Both the position numbers and the translations under genes were made by a program. Positions 8,613 to 17,743 of a stretch of DNA of 64,000 nt are shown in pieces. Location of the stretch: contig NZ_JAFLJM010000013.1 in NCBI RefSeq assembly GCF_017745675.1, positions 62,001 through 126,000 on the forward strand, read 5' to 3'. The notes under the pieces were generated by a model, which did not search any database, was not told the DNA's origin, and worked only from the letters and a program-made list of their open reading frames with translations. The number at the start of each line of letters is the position of its first letter. The stretch's first letter is position 1. Source of the stretch: Alkalihalobacillus sp. BA299 (GTDB lineage Bacteria > Bacillota > Bacilli > Bacillales > Bacillaceae_F).

Positions 8613-8642
8613 TTTAGTCATTGTTTTCTAAGAATGACTAAA
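8613..8642 (+). other. Hairpin in the yhbH leader
   Basis: TTTAGTCATT and AATGACTAAA form a perfect 10-bp stem with a 10-base loop, just downstream of the candidate sigma-E promoter. No T run follows, so it is more likely a leader stem-loop than a terminator. Confidence 0.45.
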
Positions 8643-8754
8643 AAGGGCAGTCTCAAAAGCATTATATGTGAAGAAGATGGAGTATGTGAATAAAAAATTG
8701 ACATTTGAAAAAGTGGTGTAGAGAAACCTTAAAAAAATCAAGGAGGGGAATGAA

Positions 8755-9924
8755 ATGAAAAGTAACAAAATCAATTATGCCGTTTCAAAGGAGAATTGGT
8801 CCCTCCACCGTAAAGGATACCAAGATCAGAGAAGGCATCAAGAAAAGGTCCAAGACGCAATTCGTAAAAACCTACCTGACTTAGTAAGTGAAGAAAATAT
8901 AATCATGTCTAACGGTAGAGAGGTTATTAAAATTCCGATTCGGTCACTAGATGAATATAAAATTCGTTACAATTACGACAAAAACAAACATGTCGGTCAA
9001 GGTCAAGGAGATAGCAAAGTAGGAGATGTCGTAGCTAGGGATCCGAATGCTTCTGGTCAACAAGGTCCAGGAAAAGGGCAAGGTGCAGGAGATCAAGCTG
9101 GAGAAGATTATTACGAAGCTGAAGTATCGATTATGGAAGTTCAGGAAATGTTGTTTAATGAGCTGGAGCTACCGAATTTACAAAGAAAAGAACAAGATGA
9201 GATTATCGTAGAAGAAATTGAGTTTAATGACATTCGAAGAAAAGGCCTCATGGGCAATATTGACAAACGTAGAACGATCCTTTCAGCGATTAAAAGAAAT
9301 GCATTAGAAGGAAGGCCAGGAATTGTTCCAATCTACAATGATGATTTGCGTTTTAAAACATGGAGTGAAAAAATTAAACCAGAATCAAAAGCAGTTGTGC
9401 TAGCGATGATGGATACGAGTGGAAGTATGGGGCGATGGGAAAAATATATGGCTCGCAGCTTTTTCTTCTGGATGACTCGTTTCCTAAGAACGAAGTACGA
9501 AACGGTAGACATTGAATTTATTGCTCACCATACCGAAGCGAAAGTCGTTTCTGAAGAAGACTTTTTCTCAAAAGGAGAAAGTGGTGGTACGATTTGTTCA
9601 TCTGCCTACCGAAAAGCACTTGAACTCGTTGATGGCAAATATGACCCGAAACGCTATAACATTTATCCATTCCACTTTTCCGATGGTGACAATTTAACGT
9701 CCGATAACGCTCGATGCTTGAAGCTAGTAAATGAATTGATGGGTATATCGAGTATGTTTGGATACGGGGAAGTCAATCAGTATAGTCGTCACTCCACATT
9801 AATGTCAGCATATAAAAACATCAAAGATGAGCGCTTCCGTTACTACATTCTAAAGGAAAAAGCCGATGTATTTCATGCAATGAAGAGCTTCTTTAGGAAA
9901 GAGGAGACTGGCGTAATGGCCTAG
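8755..9924 (+). CDS. yhbH: YhbH sporulation protein (UPF0229)
   Basis: This 389-residue protein matches the YhbH/UPF0229 family, which is expressed in the mother cell and needed for normal sporulation in B. subtilis, where it lies beside prkA as here. After an N-terminal basic region and a Gly/Gln-rich linker ([11 protein letters not shown]... to GAGDQAGED, about residues 82-118), the C-terminal half is a von Willebrand factor A-like domain with the MIDAS motif MMDTSGSMG. An AGGAGGGG site precedes the ATG. Its own sigma-E-like promoter and the intervening convergent gene indicate that it is not in one operon with prkA here. Confidence 0.95.
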   Translation: MKSNKINYAVSKENWSLHRKGYQDQRRHQEKVQDAIRKNLPDLVSEENIIMSNGREVIKIPIRSLDEYKIRYNYDKNKHVGQGQGDSKVGDVVARDPNASGQQGPGKGQGAGDQAGEDYYEAEVSIMEVQEMLFNELELPNLQRKEQDEIIVEEIEFNDIRRKGLMGNIDKRRTILSAIKRNALEGRPGIVPIYNDDLRFKTWSEKIKPESKAVVLAMMDTSGSMGRWEKYMARSFFFWMTRFLRTKYETVDIEFIAHHTEAKVVSEEDFFSKGESGGTICSSAYRKALELVDGKYDPKRYNIYPFHFSDGDNLTSDNARCLKLVNELMGISSMFGYGEVNQYSRHSTLMSAYKNIKDERFRYYILKEKADVFHAMKSFFRKEETGVMA

Positions 9925-9983
9925 GTAGAGCTATAGGAGGCTTGGTTTTAAGAAGTCAAACTTTCTTAATTTTTGGTGTAAAA

Positions 9984-10026
9984 AAGAACCTACTCAAATG
10001 TTTTAGTTTGAAGTAGGTTCTCTTTG
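9984..10026. terminator. Terminator between yhbH and the leuD-like gene
   Basis: AAGAACCTACT pairs with AGTAGGTTCTCTT around a loop. A and T tracts flank both sides, so it can serve both convergent units. Confidence 0.75.
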
Positions 10027-10058
10027 TATTTTTCTGACAATATATGAAATGTGACTTA

Positions 10059-10556
10059 TTAAACGAAATTATAGCTTTTGTATTTTTTTAAGTAATTTAC
10101 TAATCCACCATTATTTAAGATATTCACCATAACGTCTGGCATTTGAGTCCCTTGATAGGTAACTTCACGTTTGAGGCATTTTATCTTTCCCAAGGTTAAA
10201 TCAATCTCAATCTCGGTATTATTTTTAATATCATGATCTGTAACTTCAATGACTGGAAGACCAATATTAATTGCATTTCTAAAGAAAATCCTTGCAAATG
10301 ATCGAGCGACTACAGCTGAAACCCCCGCAGCTTTTAGAGCAAGTGGAGCTTGTTCTCTTGATGAACCACATCCAAAGTTATGCCCACCAACTACGATATC
10401 ACCTGATTGAACCCGCGTTCTAAATTCGGGATCTAAATCTTCTAATACATGGTTTGCTAAATCGCTTAAATCAAGAGTTTTAGTGTATTTACCTGGAATA
10501 ATTCGGTCAGTATCAATATTATCTCCATATACATGTGTATGTCCTTTAAGCTTCAT
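10059..10556 (-). CDS. LeuD-like small subunit of an aconitase-family dehydratase
   Basis: This 165-residue protein is the swivel-domain subunit of a heterodimeric hydro-lyase of the isopropylmalate isomerase family. It has HVYGDNIDTDRIIPGKY at the N-terminus and the substrate-recognition loop GCGSSREQAPLALK. The short length (about 165 against about 200 for standard bacterial LeuD) puts it with the archaeal/clostridial-type subunits, which include homoaconitase and 2,3-dimethylmalate dehydratase (DmdB) as well as LeuD2. A GAGGAGG site inside the end of the LeuC-like gene and an 11-base overlap show translational coupling. The setting in a catabolic cluster with no leuA or leuB argues against a leucine biosynthetic role. 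Confidence 0.88.
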   Translation of the reverse strand: MKLKGHTHVYGDNIDTDRIIPGKYTKTLDLSDLANHVLEDLDPEFRTRVQSGDIVVGGHNFGCGSSREQAPLALKAAGVSAVVARSFARIFFRNAINIGLPVIEVTDHDIKNNTEIEIDLTLGKIKCLKREVTYQGTQMPDVMVNILNNGGLVNYLKKYKSYNFV

Positions 10557-11796
10557 GATATACCTCCTCTACCATCTGTGGATCAGTAATTTTTCCATAC
10601 AATGCTGAAGCGGCCACCGTAGCAGGTGATCCTAAGTAAACATTAGAGTTTCGATTACCCATTCTTCCTTGGAAATTTCGGTTAGTAGATGAAATAACGT
10701 TTTCTCCATTTCCAGGGACACCTTGATGTGTTCCTACACATGGACCACAGCCTGATGTGATAAATGAAGCTCCTGCAGAAGTAAGTGTTTCAAGAGTTCC
10801 GTCTTTTAAAGCATCAAGGAATACCTTTCTTGATGCCGGAGCTATAATTAATCTAACGTCTGGGTGAATTTTTTTACCTTTTAAAATGCTTGCAGCAGAA
10901 TGGAGGTCTTCGAGTCTACCATTGGTGCAACTACCGATAAAAGCCATTTGAATGGGCTCCCCAAGAACATCCTTTAGTGGTTTGACATGGTCTGGTGAAT
11001 GTGGGATTGAGACAACAGGCTCAATGTTAGATGCATCAATTTCGTGAATTTCACAATAAATCGCGTCGTCATCGGCTTCAATGTGTTCGAATTCGTAAGG
11101 GAGAGTTAATCCTTTGGTATTGACCAACCCAGCTTTTGCTCCCATTTCGATTGCCATATTTGATATTGTCATTCGACTATCAAGGCTTAATTCTTCAAGT
11201 GCCTCTCCAGTAAATTCAATCGCTTTGTAAGTTGCCCCTTCTATTCCTAGCTTTCCAACTAAGTATAAGATCAGGTCTTTGGCTGTTACCGAAGACTTTA
11301 ATTTTCCTTTTAATTCTATTTTGATCGTTTCAGGAACTTTTACCCATGTTTTACCTGTCAGCATTACACCAGCTAAATCCGTAGAACCAACACCAGTAGA
11401 AAAAGCTCCAATTGCTCCATATGTACAAGTATGTGAATCAGCCCCTAAAAATAATTGGCCTGGTTTTACATGTTCATTTTCAATGATAAGTTGATGACAG
11501 ATACCTTCACCAACATCATAAAGTTTAATATTTTGTTCTTTTGCAAACTTTCGCATTAAGTCATGTAAGTTAGAAATGCGTTCATTAGGTGCAGGTGAAG
11601 CGTGATCAATAATTAGTGTCATTTTTTTAGAATCCCAAACTTTTTTTCCGCCCATCTCCGCAAATGCTTTTATGGTCAGAGGAGCAGTTGTATCAGTTGC
11701 CATTACACCATCAACATCAATAATGGTAATTTCATTTTTATATACTAGTTTGTTAGAATGCGCAGATATAATTTTTTCAATTATCGTTTGTCCCAT
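10546..11796 (-). CDS. LeuC-like large [4Fe-4S] subunit of an aconitase-family dehydratase
   Basis: This 416-residue subunit binds the [4Fe-4S] cluster used for stereospecific addition or removal of water on a dicarboxylate. The cluster cysteines are seen in GSCTNGR and in SGCGPCVG, and ADSHTCTYGAIGAFSTGVGSTDLA is the family signature. At about 416-419 residues it is the short type (LeuC2/HacA/DmdA), not the 470-residue bacterial LeuC. The start is placed at ATG 11796, six bases after GAAGGTG; the frame can be read three codons further to GTG 11805. It is first to be followed by the small subunit, and its own regulator lies just upstream in the same operon. The likely substrates are alkyl-malates or maleates; the exact one is unknown. 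Confidence 0.88.
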   Translation of the reverse strand: MGQTIIEKIISAHSNKLVYKNEITIIDVDGVMATDTTAPLTIKAFAEMGGKKVWDSKKMTLIIDHASPAPNERISNLHDLMRKFAKEQNIKLYDVGEGICHQLIIENEHVKPGQLFLGADSHTCTYGAIGAFSTGVGSTDLAGVMLTGKTWVKVPETIKIELKGKLKSSVTAKDLILYLVGKLGIEGATYKAIEFTGEALEELSLDSRMTISNMAIEMGAKAGLVNTKGLTLPYEFEHIEADDDAIYCEIHEIDASNIEPVVSIPHSPDHVKPLKDVLGEPIQMAFIGSCTNGRLEDLHSAASILKGKKIHPDVRLIIAPASRKVFLDALKDGTLETLTSAGASFITSGCGPCVGTHQGVPGNGENVISSTNRNFQGRMGNRNSNVYLGSPATVAASALYGKITDPQMVEEVYHEA

Positions 11797-11820
11797 AGTC
11801 ATCACCTTCGTAGCTAGTAT

Positions 11821-12588
11821 TTATTTGATATAACCCATTTGCTTTGAAATTTCATAAGAAGCTTTTTTTAATTTTTGAATATAGATTTGTTTGTCTTCAG
11901 CTGTTAATCGAGTGGTCAGGCCCGAAACTGAAAGGCCAGCAATTAATTGATTATTAACATTAAAAATTGGGGCTGAAATTGAGTACGCCCCAACTGCTCG
12001 TTCATTTTTACTAAACGAGTAACCATCCAGACGTATTTTCTTTAGCTCTTCTTCTAACTGAACTTTCTTAATGGGAATTTCATTAAATTCATTCCAATCA
12101 TTTATAAGTTCATCCAAAAGTACTTGATCAGAATATGCAATTAATATTTTTCCAGAGGCACCTCTTAAAATTGGATAGGGATAACCTAGTTTAATAAATT
12201 GACGTATATCTTCTTGTCCCTCTACTTTTTCGATGCATACCCGATGTTTGGCTTGAATGATATTTAAGCTAACGGTTTCTTTTATCTCAGTGGAGAGCAT
12301 TTTCATAATTGGCAGTGCTTCTTGCCTAACATCTAGACCTTCACTAACGATTTGACTTAATCCTAGTAGAGGAATACCTAACTTATAAGTTCCAGTACTT
12401 TCATTTTTTATAATAAGTCCCTTTGTTTTTAAAGAGTTAAGGATTCTAAATACGGTAGTCTTCTTTAAGCCTGTTTTATCAATAAAGTCTTGAAGTGCAA
12501 GTTCAGGTTGTTGTAGGGAGAAACAATACAGGAGATCGATCGCCCTTTCTACAGATTGGACTTTATCATTTTGTTTAATAGTAAACAC
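11821..12588 (-). CDS. IclR-family transcriptional regulator
   Basis: The 255-residue protein has an N-terminal winged helix-turn-helix (about residues 10-70, with VERAIDLLYCFS, LKKTTVFRILNSLKTKGLI) and a C-terminal IclR effector-binding domain (about 80-250, with RGASGKILIA, ERAVGAYSISAPIF and AGLSVSG). It is the first gene of the IclR-leuC-leuD operon and is divergent from the catabolic run starting at 12889. It probably senses the substrate or an intermediate and controls both directions. The start is GTG 12588 after AAGGTGAG. A palindrome and a consensus promoter lie in the divergent region. A second, related IclR gene is at 22467. Confidence 0.9.
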   Translation of the reverse strand: MFTIKQNDKVQSVERAIDLLYCFSLQQPELALQDFIDKTGLKKTTVFRILNSLKTKGLIIKNESTGTYKLGIPLLGLSQIVSEGLDVRQEALPIMKMLSTEIKETVSLNIIQAKHRVCIEKVEGQEDIRQFIKLGYPYPILRGASGKILIAYSDQVLLDELINDWNEFNEIPIKKVQLEEELKKIRLDGYSFSKNERAVGAYSISAPIFNVNNQLIAGLSVSGLTTRLTAEDKQIYIQKLKKASYEISKQMGYIK

Positions 12589-12653
12589 CTCACCTTCTTT
12601 ACAGTAAGTATTCCGTAATCCGGATTTAAAATACTAATAATGGAATTGATGTA

Positions 12654-12682
12654 ATCGTATTAAAATAAATTTAGTTTGTCAA
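12654..12682 (-). promoter_or_regulatory. Promoter of the IclR-leuC-leuD operon
   Basis: On the minus strand, TTGACA (plus 12677-12682) and TACGAT (plus 12654-12659) are spaced by exactly 17 bases, a near-consensus housekeeping promoter about 66 bases before the GTG start. Confidence 0.7.
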
Positions 12683-12793
12683 GAAAACTTACTATTTTTT
12701 TTTAGAATGTTTTTCTTCGTAAAACATTGGTATATCAAATGATTGATAAGGATATTAGAGTTTTTAGGTTAAGAATTATTAGAAAATTAAATA

Positions 12794-12823
12794 TTGACTA
12801 TTTTTTTTACCTAGTGTTAAAAT
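12794..12823 (+). promoter_or_regulatory. Promoter of the catabolic run
   Basis: TTGACT (12794-12799) and TAAAAT (12818-12823) are 18 bases apart. They lie just upstream of the palindrome at 12844-12858 and of the first MmgE/PrpD gene. Confidence 0.6.
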
Positions 12824-12843
12824 TTAAATAAATTCAGAACGCG

Positions 12844-12858
12844 TTCCACATTGTGGAA
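12844..12858. promoter_or_regulatory. Probable IclR operator palindrome
   Basis: TTCCACATTGTGGAA is a perfect 7-1-7 inverted repeat right after the expected transcription start. IclR-family proteins commonly bind such short palindromes, and the iclR gene is divergent from this site, so repression by roadblock is the simplest reading. Confidence 0.6.
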
Positions 12859-12888
12859 TTTCATTAGAAATAATAGTTAGGAGGGGTA

Positions 12889-14235
12889 GTGCTGGAAAAT
12901 CTGAAGAAACTAAGTACATTTGCTTATCAATTTAATTCAGAAGACGTAGAAAGTGACATTTTAAATAGAGCGAAATTAATTATATTAGATTCAATCACTG
13001 CCATCGTGCATGGGAACCAAACAAAAGAAGTACATAAATTTGCTCAAAGCTTATGTTCAGAAAAACAAAGTTCTAGATTAAATCTAGTTTCTATTTATGG
13101 AACATCCCATTATACAGAATCAAATATAGCTGCGATGATAAACGGGTTAGGTATGGTAAGTGAGGAAATGGATGAAGGGAACCCCATAGCGAAAGGACAT
13201 CCTTCGTGTCACTTTCTTCCATCATTACTAGCAACAGCAGATTTAAAAAAAATGGATGGAAAGACATTCCTAGAGAGCTTTATCGTGGGCTATGAAACTG
13301 GAGCTAGAATGGGGTCAGCAGTTACTTTAAAGAAAAATATACACCCTCATGGGAACTGGGGGACTATCGGTTCTGCATTTGCGTTAGGAAAGGCAAATGA
13401 TTTCAACAAAGAAGATTATATGAATGCTTTTTCTGTAATTGGATCATTAACTTATGTTTCTTTATGGCAACCTGTTTTAGAAGGCCATCGAATGCGGGAT
13501 ATATATATTGGGTTAAATAATCTAAATTCTCTTCTCGTACCTCATTTGATTACTGCTGGTTATTCTAGCGAATCGAATTCACTACGAGAGGTATTTACCA
13601 ACATCCTGGGAGAAGGATTTAACGAGCAGAAGTTAACTGAGGATTTAGGGAAAGATTATTACTTAATGAAAACGTATTTTAAATTCTATCCATTTTGTAG
13701 GTTTTGTCACCCACCAATCGATGCAGTTAACAAGTTAATTGAGAAGGTAGATTTTACTTCTGAAGAAATTGAAAAATTAGATGTTTATACGTATTCCCTT
13801 GCATCAAAACTAAATAAGAAAAGTGTAAACAATAAATATGCAGGAATGTTCTCTATTCCTTTTTCTTTAGCTAAAACAGTTCTAAACATCAAATGCCCAG
13901 AAGAAAGTTCGTTTGAAGAGATCATCAATCTCGCTAAAAAAATTGAAGTAGTAGAGGATGAACAATTAACTAAATTACTTCCGTCAAGGCGTGCCGCAAG
14001 AATTGAGTTAACACTAGTAAATGGCCAAGTACATACAGAGACAACGATGGGGGCTAAAGGTGATTCATGGGAAGAAGATATAGAGACAAAAGTAATTAGG
14101 AAATGTGAACAAATGCTTGGAGAAGTAATTGGTAGCACAAAAACTCTTGAACTAATTCATAATGTGATGAATTTAGAGAATGTACAAAATATCCATAACA
14201 TTACAAAACTAACGGAAGTTAAATTAAACGTTTAG
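12889..14235 (+). CDS. MmgE/PrpD family protein (copy 1)
   Basis: This 448-residue protein belongs to the MmgE/PrpD family, which includes 2-methylcitrate dehydratase, cis-aconitate decarboxylase and iminodisuccinate epimerase. Family features are the N-terminal helical domain (ILDSITAIVHG), EEMDEGNPIAKGHPSCHFLPSLLA, the His-rich HPHGNWGTIGSAFALGKA and CRFCHPPIDAV. It starts at GTG 12889 after AGGAGGGG. It heads the plus-strand catabolic run and is eight bases from the next gene. The role is likely dehydration, isomerisation or decarboxylation of a branched di- or tricarboxylate. It is distantly related to the second copy at 23248, which shares the HxHGxWG and PIDA motifs. Confidence 0.85.
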   Translation: MLENLKKLSTFAYQFNSEDVESDILNRAKLIILDSITAIVHGNQTKEVHKFAQSLCSEKQSSRLNLVSIYGTSHYTESNIAAMINGLGMVSEEMDEGNPIAKGHPSCHFLPSLLATADLKKMDGKTFLESFIVGYETGARMGSAVTLKKNIHPHGNWGTIGSAFALGKANDFNKEDYMNAFSVIGSLTYVSLWQPVLEGHRMRDIYIGLNNLNSLLVPHLITAGYSSESNSLREVFTNILGEGFNEQKLTEDLGKDYYLMKTYFKFYPFCRFCHPPIDAVNKLIEKVDFTSEEIEKLDVYTYSLASKLNKKSVNNKYAGMFSIPFSLAKTVLNIKCPEESSFEEIINLAKKIEVVEDEQLTKLLPSRRAARIELTLVNGQVHTETTMGAKGDSWEEDIETKVIRKCEQMLGEVIGSTKTLELIHNVMNLENVQNIHNITKLTEVKLNV

Positions 14236-14242
14236 AGGTGGT

Positions 14243-15622
14243 ATGATGTGGGATGCTGAGTTAGATGTGGTTATAGCTGGTGCAGGTGGTTGTGGTTTAA
14301 TCGCTGCTTTAGCCGCCGCTGAAAAAGGTTTAGAAGTAGCAGTCTTTGAGAAAACGGAGTTTATTTTAGGTAACACAGCAGCAAGTGCAGGTATGATTCC
14401 AGCTGCCGGTACCCGTTTTCAAAAGGAGAAGGGGATCTTCGAGACTGCTGAAGAAATGGCAGAAGATATTTTAAAGAAAAATCATTATGAAAGTGATTCG
14501 GAGTTAACATTAGCACTTTGCCAGGAATCAGCTAGGTTAATTGAATGGATGGTTGATTCATTGGGAATAGAACTTTCATTGGTCGAGGAATTTAGTTATC
14601 CAGGACAGAGAAATCGCCGGATGCACGCTCCGAAATCACGTTCAGGACTAGAATTAATTAAAAAGCTTCGTATGGAAGTTTCAAACCGAGATAACATTTA
14701 CTTAACATTAAAATCTGAATTAACGGATGTCATCATTGAAAATGGAAAGGTTAGCGGTGTTGAAGTAGATACTTCACACGGTAAACAAAAAATTAAGGCA
14801 GAAAAAGTAATTTTGGCAACGAATGGATTTGGAGCAAATAAAGATCTTGTTAACAAATATATACCTGAAATTGCTGACGCCCTTTACTTTGGCTATGAAG
14901 CCAATACAGGTGAAGCGATCAAAATAGGAGAAAAAATCGGAGCCGCGCTTGACTGTCTAACTGCTTATCAAGGCCATTCAGCAGTTGATGAAGCACATGG
15001 AATATTAGTCACATGGGGAACAATTATGATGGGTGGATTTATGGTCAATAAGGAAGGTCAGAGATTTGGGGATGAAGCGCAAGGGTATTCTGAATTTGCG
15101 AAAGAAATATTACTTCAACCTGATAAACATGGGTATATCATTTTTGACGAGGACATTTATGACCAATTACTTTCCATTGAAGACTTCAAAAATATTGCAG
15201 AAATGAACGGGTTTAAATCGGCAGAAACCGTTGTAGAGCTTGCTGAAAAGTTGAAAATTGACGGCGAAGCTCTTATCAATACAATGGAAGAATTTGAGCT
15301 AGCAACAGAGCGTGGTAAGGATGCTTTTGGAAGAAAGCATTTCCCGAAAAAATTAACAGGCAAACTGTATGGAATTAGAGTTGTTCCTGCCCTCTTTCAT
15401 ACGCAAGGAGGTTTAAAGATAAATACTCATGCCCAAGTATTAAATAATAATAATGAAGTAATTGAAAACTTATACGCGGGTGGTGGTGCTGCTGTAGGGG
15501 TTTCTGGAAAAAATTCTTATGGTTATATGTCTGGAAATGGACTATTAGCTGCACTAGGATTCGGGAAAATTGCGGGAGATCATGCAGCAAAAACAATTCA
15601 AGAAAGGGTTGAAAATAAATGA
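14243..15622 (+). CDS. FAD-binding oxidoreductase of the fumarate reductase/3-ketosteroid dehydrogenase family
   Basis: The 459-residue protein starts with a Rossmann dinucleotide-binding motif, DVVIAGAGGCGLIAALAAAEKG, and ends with the FAD-binding end motif LYAGGGAAVGVSG...GYMSGNGLLAAL. The segment FHTQGGLKIN matches the TxGGL motif next to the active site of soluble fumarate reductases and ketosteroid dehydrogenases. Such enzymes add or remove hydrogen across a C-C bond next to a carbonyl. No signal peptide or membrane helix is present, so it is cytosolic. It overlaps the next gene by four bases (ATGA), showing translational coupling. In this cluster it could desaturate or reduce the carbon skeleton before or after ring opening. 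Confidence 0.85.
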   Translation: MMWDAELDVVIAGAGGCGLIAALAAAEKGLEVAVFEKTEFILGNTAASAGMIPAAGTRFQKEKGIFETAEEMAEDILKKNHYESDSELTLALCQESARLIEWMVDSLGIELSLVEEFSYPGQRNRRMHAPKSRSGLELIKKLRMEVSNRDNIYLTLKSELTDVIIENGKVSGVEVDTSHGKQKIKAEKVILATNGFGANKDLVNKYIPEIADALYFGYEANTGEAIKIGEKIGAALDCLTAYQGHSAVDEAHGILVTWGTIMMGGFMVNKEGQRFGDEAQGYSEFAKEILLQPDKHGYIIFDEDIYDQLLSIEDFKNIAEMNGFKSAETVVELAEKLKIDGEALINTMEEFELATERGKDAFGRKHFPKKLTGKLYGIRVVPALFHTQGGLKINTHAQVLNNNNEVIENLYAGGGAAVGVSGKNSYGYMSGNGLLAALGFGKIAGDHAAKTIQERVENK

Positions 15623-16326
15623 GTAATCATACTTGGGAAGATGCACTAACAAGTGTAGATCGTCTCGTTATTGAAAAAGGAGGATACGGTAACAAGCGGG
15701 GACTAGGAAAAAAACCGGTACTAGTGATAATTGATATTCAACATAATTATGTTGGAGCCGATAAGCCTATCGACGAGCAGCTAGAGGAATGGCCAAGTGG
15801 TGGAGGAGAAAAAGCCTGGGCAGCCATTCGTAAGATCAAACAATTAAAAGAGACTGCAGATGAACTTGGAATACCAACGATTTATACGAGAAATGTACAA
15901 AAGAAAACAAGTGCATTTGACTCATTTGCAGTAAAGGCGAAACGAGACAATTCAAAATATATTGATGGAAGGCCTGAAACTCAAATTGTTGATGAACTAG
16001 CACCAACTGAAAAGGATATGGTTGTCGATAAAAGTTATGCTAGTGCATTTTTTGGAACTCCATTTATTAGTTATCTAGTAAAAATGGGTGTTGACTCTCT
16101 AATTATTGTTGGTGGTTCCACGAGTGGATGTGTAAGAGCAACAGCTGTTGATGCTGTTACTCATAACTTTAATGTAGCAGTTGTAGAAGATTGCGTATAT
16201 GACCGAATTGAACTCTCTCATAAAGCTGGTTTATTAGATTTATGGATGAAATATTGTGATGTATTACCATCTGAAGAAATCCATGAGTATTTCAATACAT
16301 TAAAGAAACAAAGTGAAAGGGTGTAA
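15619..16326 (+). CDS. Isochorismatase-family cysteine amidohydrolase (N-carbamoylsarcosine amidase/maleamate amidase-like)
   Basis: This 235-residue cysteine hydrolase has the whole catalytic triad of the family: Asp39 (VLVIIDIQHNYV), Lys138 (VVDKSYASAFFGT) and Cys171 (GGSTSGCVRATAVDA). The extended motif SGCVRATAVDAVTHNF is typical of N-carbamoylsarcosine amidase and maleamate amidase rather than of isochorismatase or nicotinamidase. It lies between a flavoprotein and a hydantoinase-type enzyme with four-base gaps or overlaps. The likely job is to hydrolyse the N-carbamoyl acid or half-amide that the hydantoinase releases. Which of the two it is cannot be told from sequence alone. Confidence 0.85.
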   Translation: MSNHTWEDALTSVDRLVIEKGGYGNKRGLGKKPVLVIIDIQHNYVGADKPIDEQLEEWPSGGGEKAWAAIRKIKQLKETADELGIPTIYTRNVQKKTSAFDSFAVKAKRDNSKYIDGRPETQIVDELAPTEKDMVVDKSYASAFFGTPFISYLVKMGVDSLIIVGGSTSGCVRATAVDAVTHNFNVAVVEDCVYDRIELSHKAGLLDLWMKYCDVLPSEEIHEYFNTLKKQSERV

Positions 16327-16329
16327 GTC

Positions 16330-17706
16330 GTGAAAGTAGAACTGCTCATAAAAAATGGATCTGTCGTATTTCCTAAGGAAGGTGTAAAGCAAGTTCACTT
16401 AGGAGTGAATGGAGGTAAAGTTACTGGTATTTTTGAAAATGTTGACCAAATTGAAGCGAAAAATGTTCTTGATGCAGAAGGTCTGCACATCTTTCCAGGC
16501 GTTATAGATGCTCACGAACATATTGGGATTTACAATTCAATTGAGGAGGACTTTTTAGATACAAAACAGCACGCAATTGGAGGAGTAACAACTGTAGTAA
16601 ATATGGATCGCCAACCAATCAGCTATTTAGATTTTGTTCCTCAAGTACAGGAGATTGGTGAAAAAAATAGTTACATTGACTTCACATATACTTTAGGAAT
16701 TTTAACTGAACAGCATATTGATGAATTAGAAGATACAATTACAAAATGTGGAATAACATCTTTTAAATTTTTTAGAAATTACGAGAGACAATTAAATGAT
16801 AAATTCAATGTAGATAATGGGATAGACTTATCATCCTATGACTTAGTTCGGTTATTAGAAAAGTTTAAAGCCATTTCTCCTAAACTATTACTTGCTATAC
16901 ATTGTGAAAATATGGATATCAATAGAGCCTTAATAAGCAAGTATAAGTCTGAAGGAGCAAATAATGGCTTAAAAACGTGGTCTGCAACAAGCCCTGGTTA
17001 TGCTGAAGCAGAATCATTACTAAGTACTCTTTATTTAAATCATGTTGTTGGAGGGAATGTATATATTGTCCATTTATCTTCGGCAGCTAGTGTTGATGTA
17101 TTGGAGAAAATGCCATGGTTACAAGAGTCAGGTGTAAAAGTTGAAACATGTCCTCACTATCTTTGTCTAACGGAAGAAGATAGTTTAGATGCTAAAGTAG
17201 GTCCGCCAATTCATAGTCAATTAGATGCAGGTCGTCTATGGGAAGGAATCGCTAATGGAACGATTAATGCCATTGGAACGGATCATGTTCCAAACTCACT
17301 TGAAAAAAAATATAGCAAAGGTGAAGGAGTATTTGACGCACTTTATGGTTTCCCAAGTGTTGGATGCTTATTACCAATTATGATTACAGAAGGATATCAG
17401 AAGAGAGGACTTCCTCTTGAAAGAATCGCTGATATAACTTCATATCAATTAGCAGAATCTTTCAATCTAGAAAGTAAAGGAAGAATAGAAGTTGGTGCAG
17501 ACGCAGATTTTGCAATCGTAGACCTTGACAAAAAGAAAACGGTTACACCTGAATTGATGCATTCAAACAGTGATTATTCTGTATTTGAAGGGCGTGAAAC
17601 GTCTGGATGGCCTGTATATACGATTAGTAGAGGAGAAGTTATTGTAGAAAATGGAGCACCAACAAAAGAGTATGGAAGAGGAAAGTTTGTTAGAAGATTT
17701 ATTTAA
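16330..17706 (+). CDS. Hydantoinase/dihydropyrimidinase-family amidohydrolase
   Basis: The 458-residue enzyme has all binuclear metal ligands of the D-hydantoinase/dihydropyrimidinase class: His62 and His64 (DAHEH), the Lys to be carboxylated (Lys146, ITSFKFF), His191 (AIHCEN), His248 (VHLSS) and Asp318 (GTDHVPN). The class opens five- or six-membered cyclic amide rings (hydantoins, dihydropyrimidines, cyclic imides). The GTG start is three bases after the previous gene's stop. Pairing with a carbamoylsarcosine-amidase-like enzyme suggests sequential ring opening and removal of the amide or carbamoyl nitrogen. It differs from pyrimidine catabolism in lacking a dihydropyrimidine dehydrogenase and beta-ureidopropionase nearby. 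Confidence 0.87.
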   Translation: MKVELLIKNGSVVFPKEGVKQVHLGVNGGKVTGIFENVDQIEAKNVLDAEGLHIFPGVIDAHEHIGIYNSIEEDFLDTKQHAIGGVTTVVNMDRQPISYLDFVPQVQEIGEKNSYIDFTYTLGILTEQHIDELEDTITKCGITSFKFFRNYERQLNDKFNVDNGIDLSSYDLVRLLEKFKAISPKLLLAIHCENMDINRALISKYKSEGANNGLKTWSATSPGYAEAESLLSTLYLNHVVGGNVYIVHLSSAASVDVLEKMPWLQESGVKVETCPHYLCLTEEDSLDAKVGPPIHSQLDAGRLWEGIANGTINAIGTDHVPNSLEKKYSKGEGVFDALYGFPSVGCLLPIMITEGYQKRGLPLERIADITSYQLAESFNLESKGRIEVGADADFAIVDLDKKKTVTPELMHSNSDYSVFEGRETSGWPVYTISRGEVIVENGAPTKEYGRGKFVRRFI

Positions 17707-17743
17707 ATCTTTTAATCTAATAAAAATTTAGGGGGTTTTACCA

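Noticed and set aside
10059..11796. Leucine biosynthesis leuCD
   Set aside because: No leuA or leuB nearby, short-type subunits, and control by a divergent IclR of a catabolic locus.
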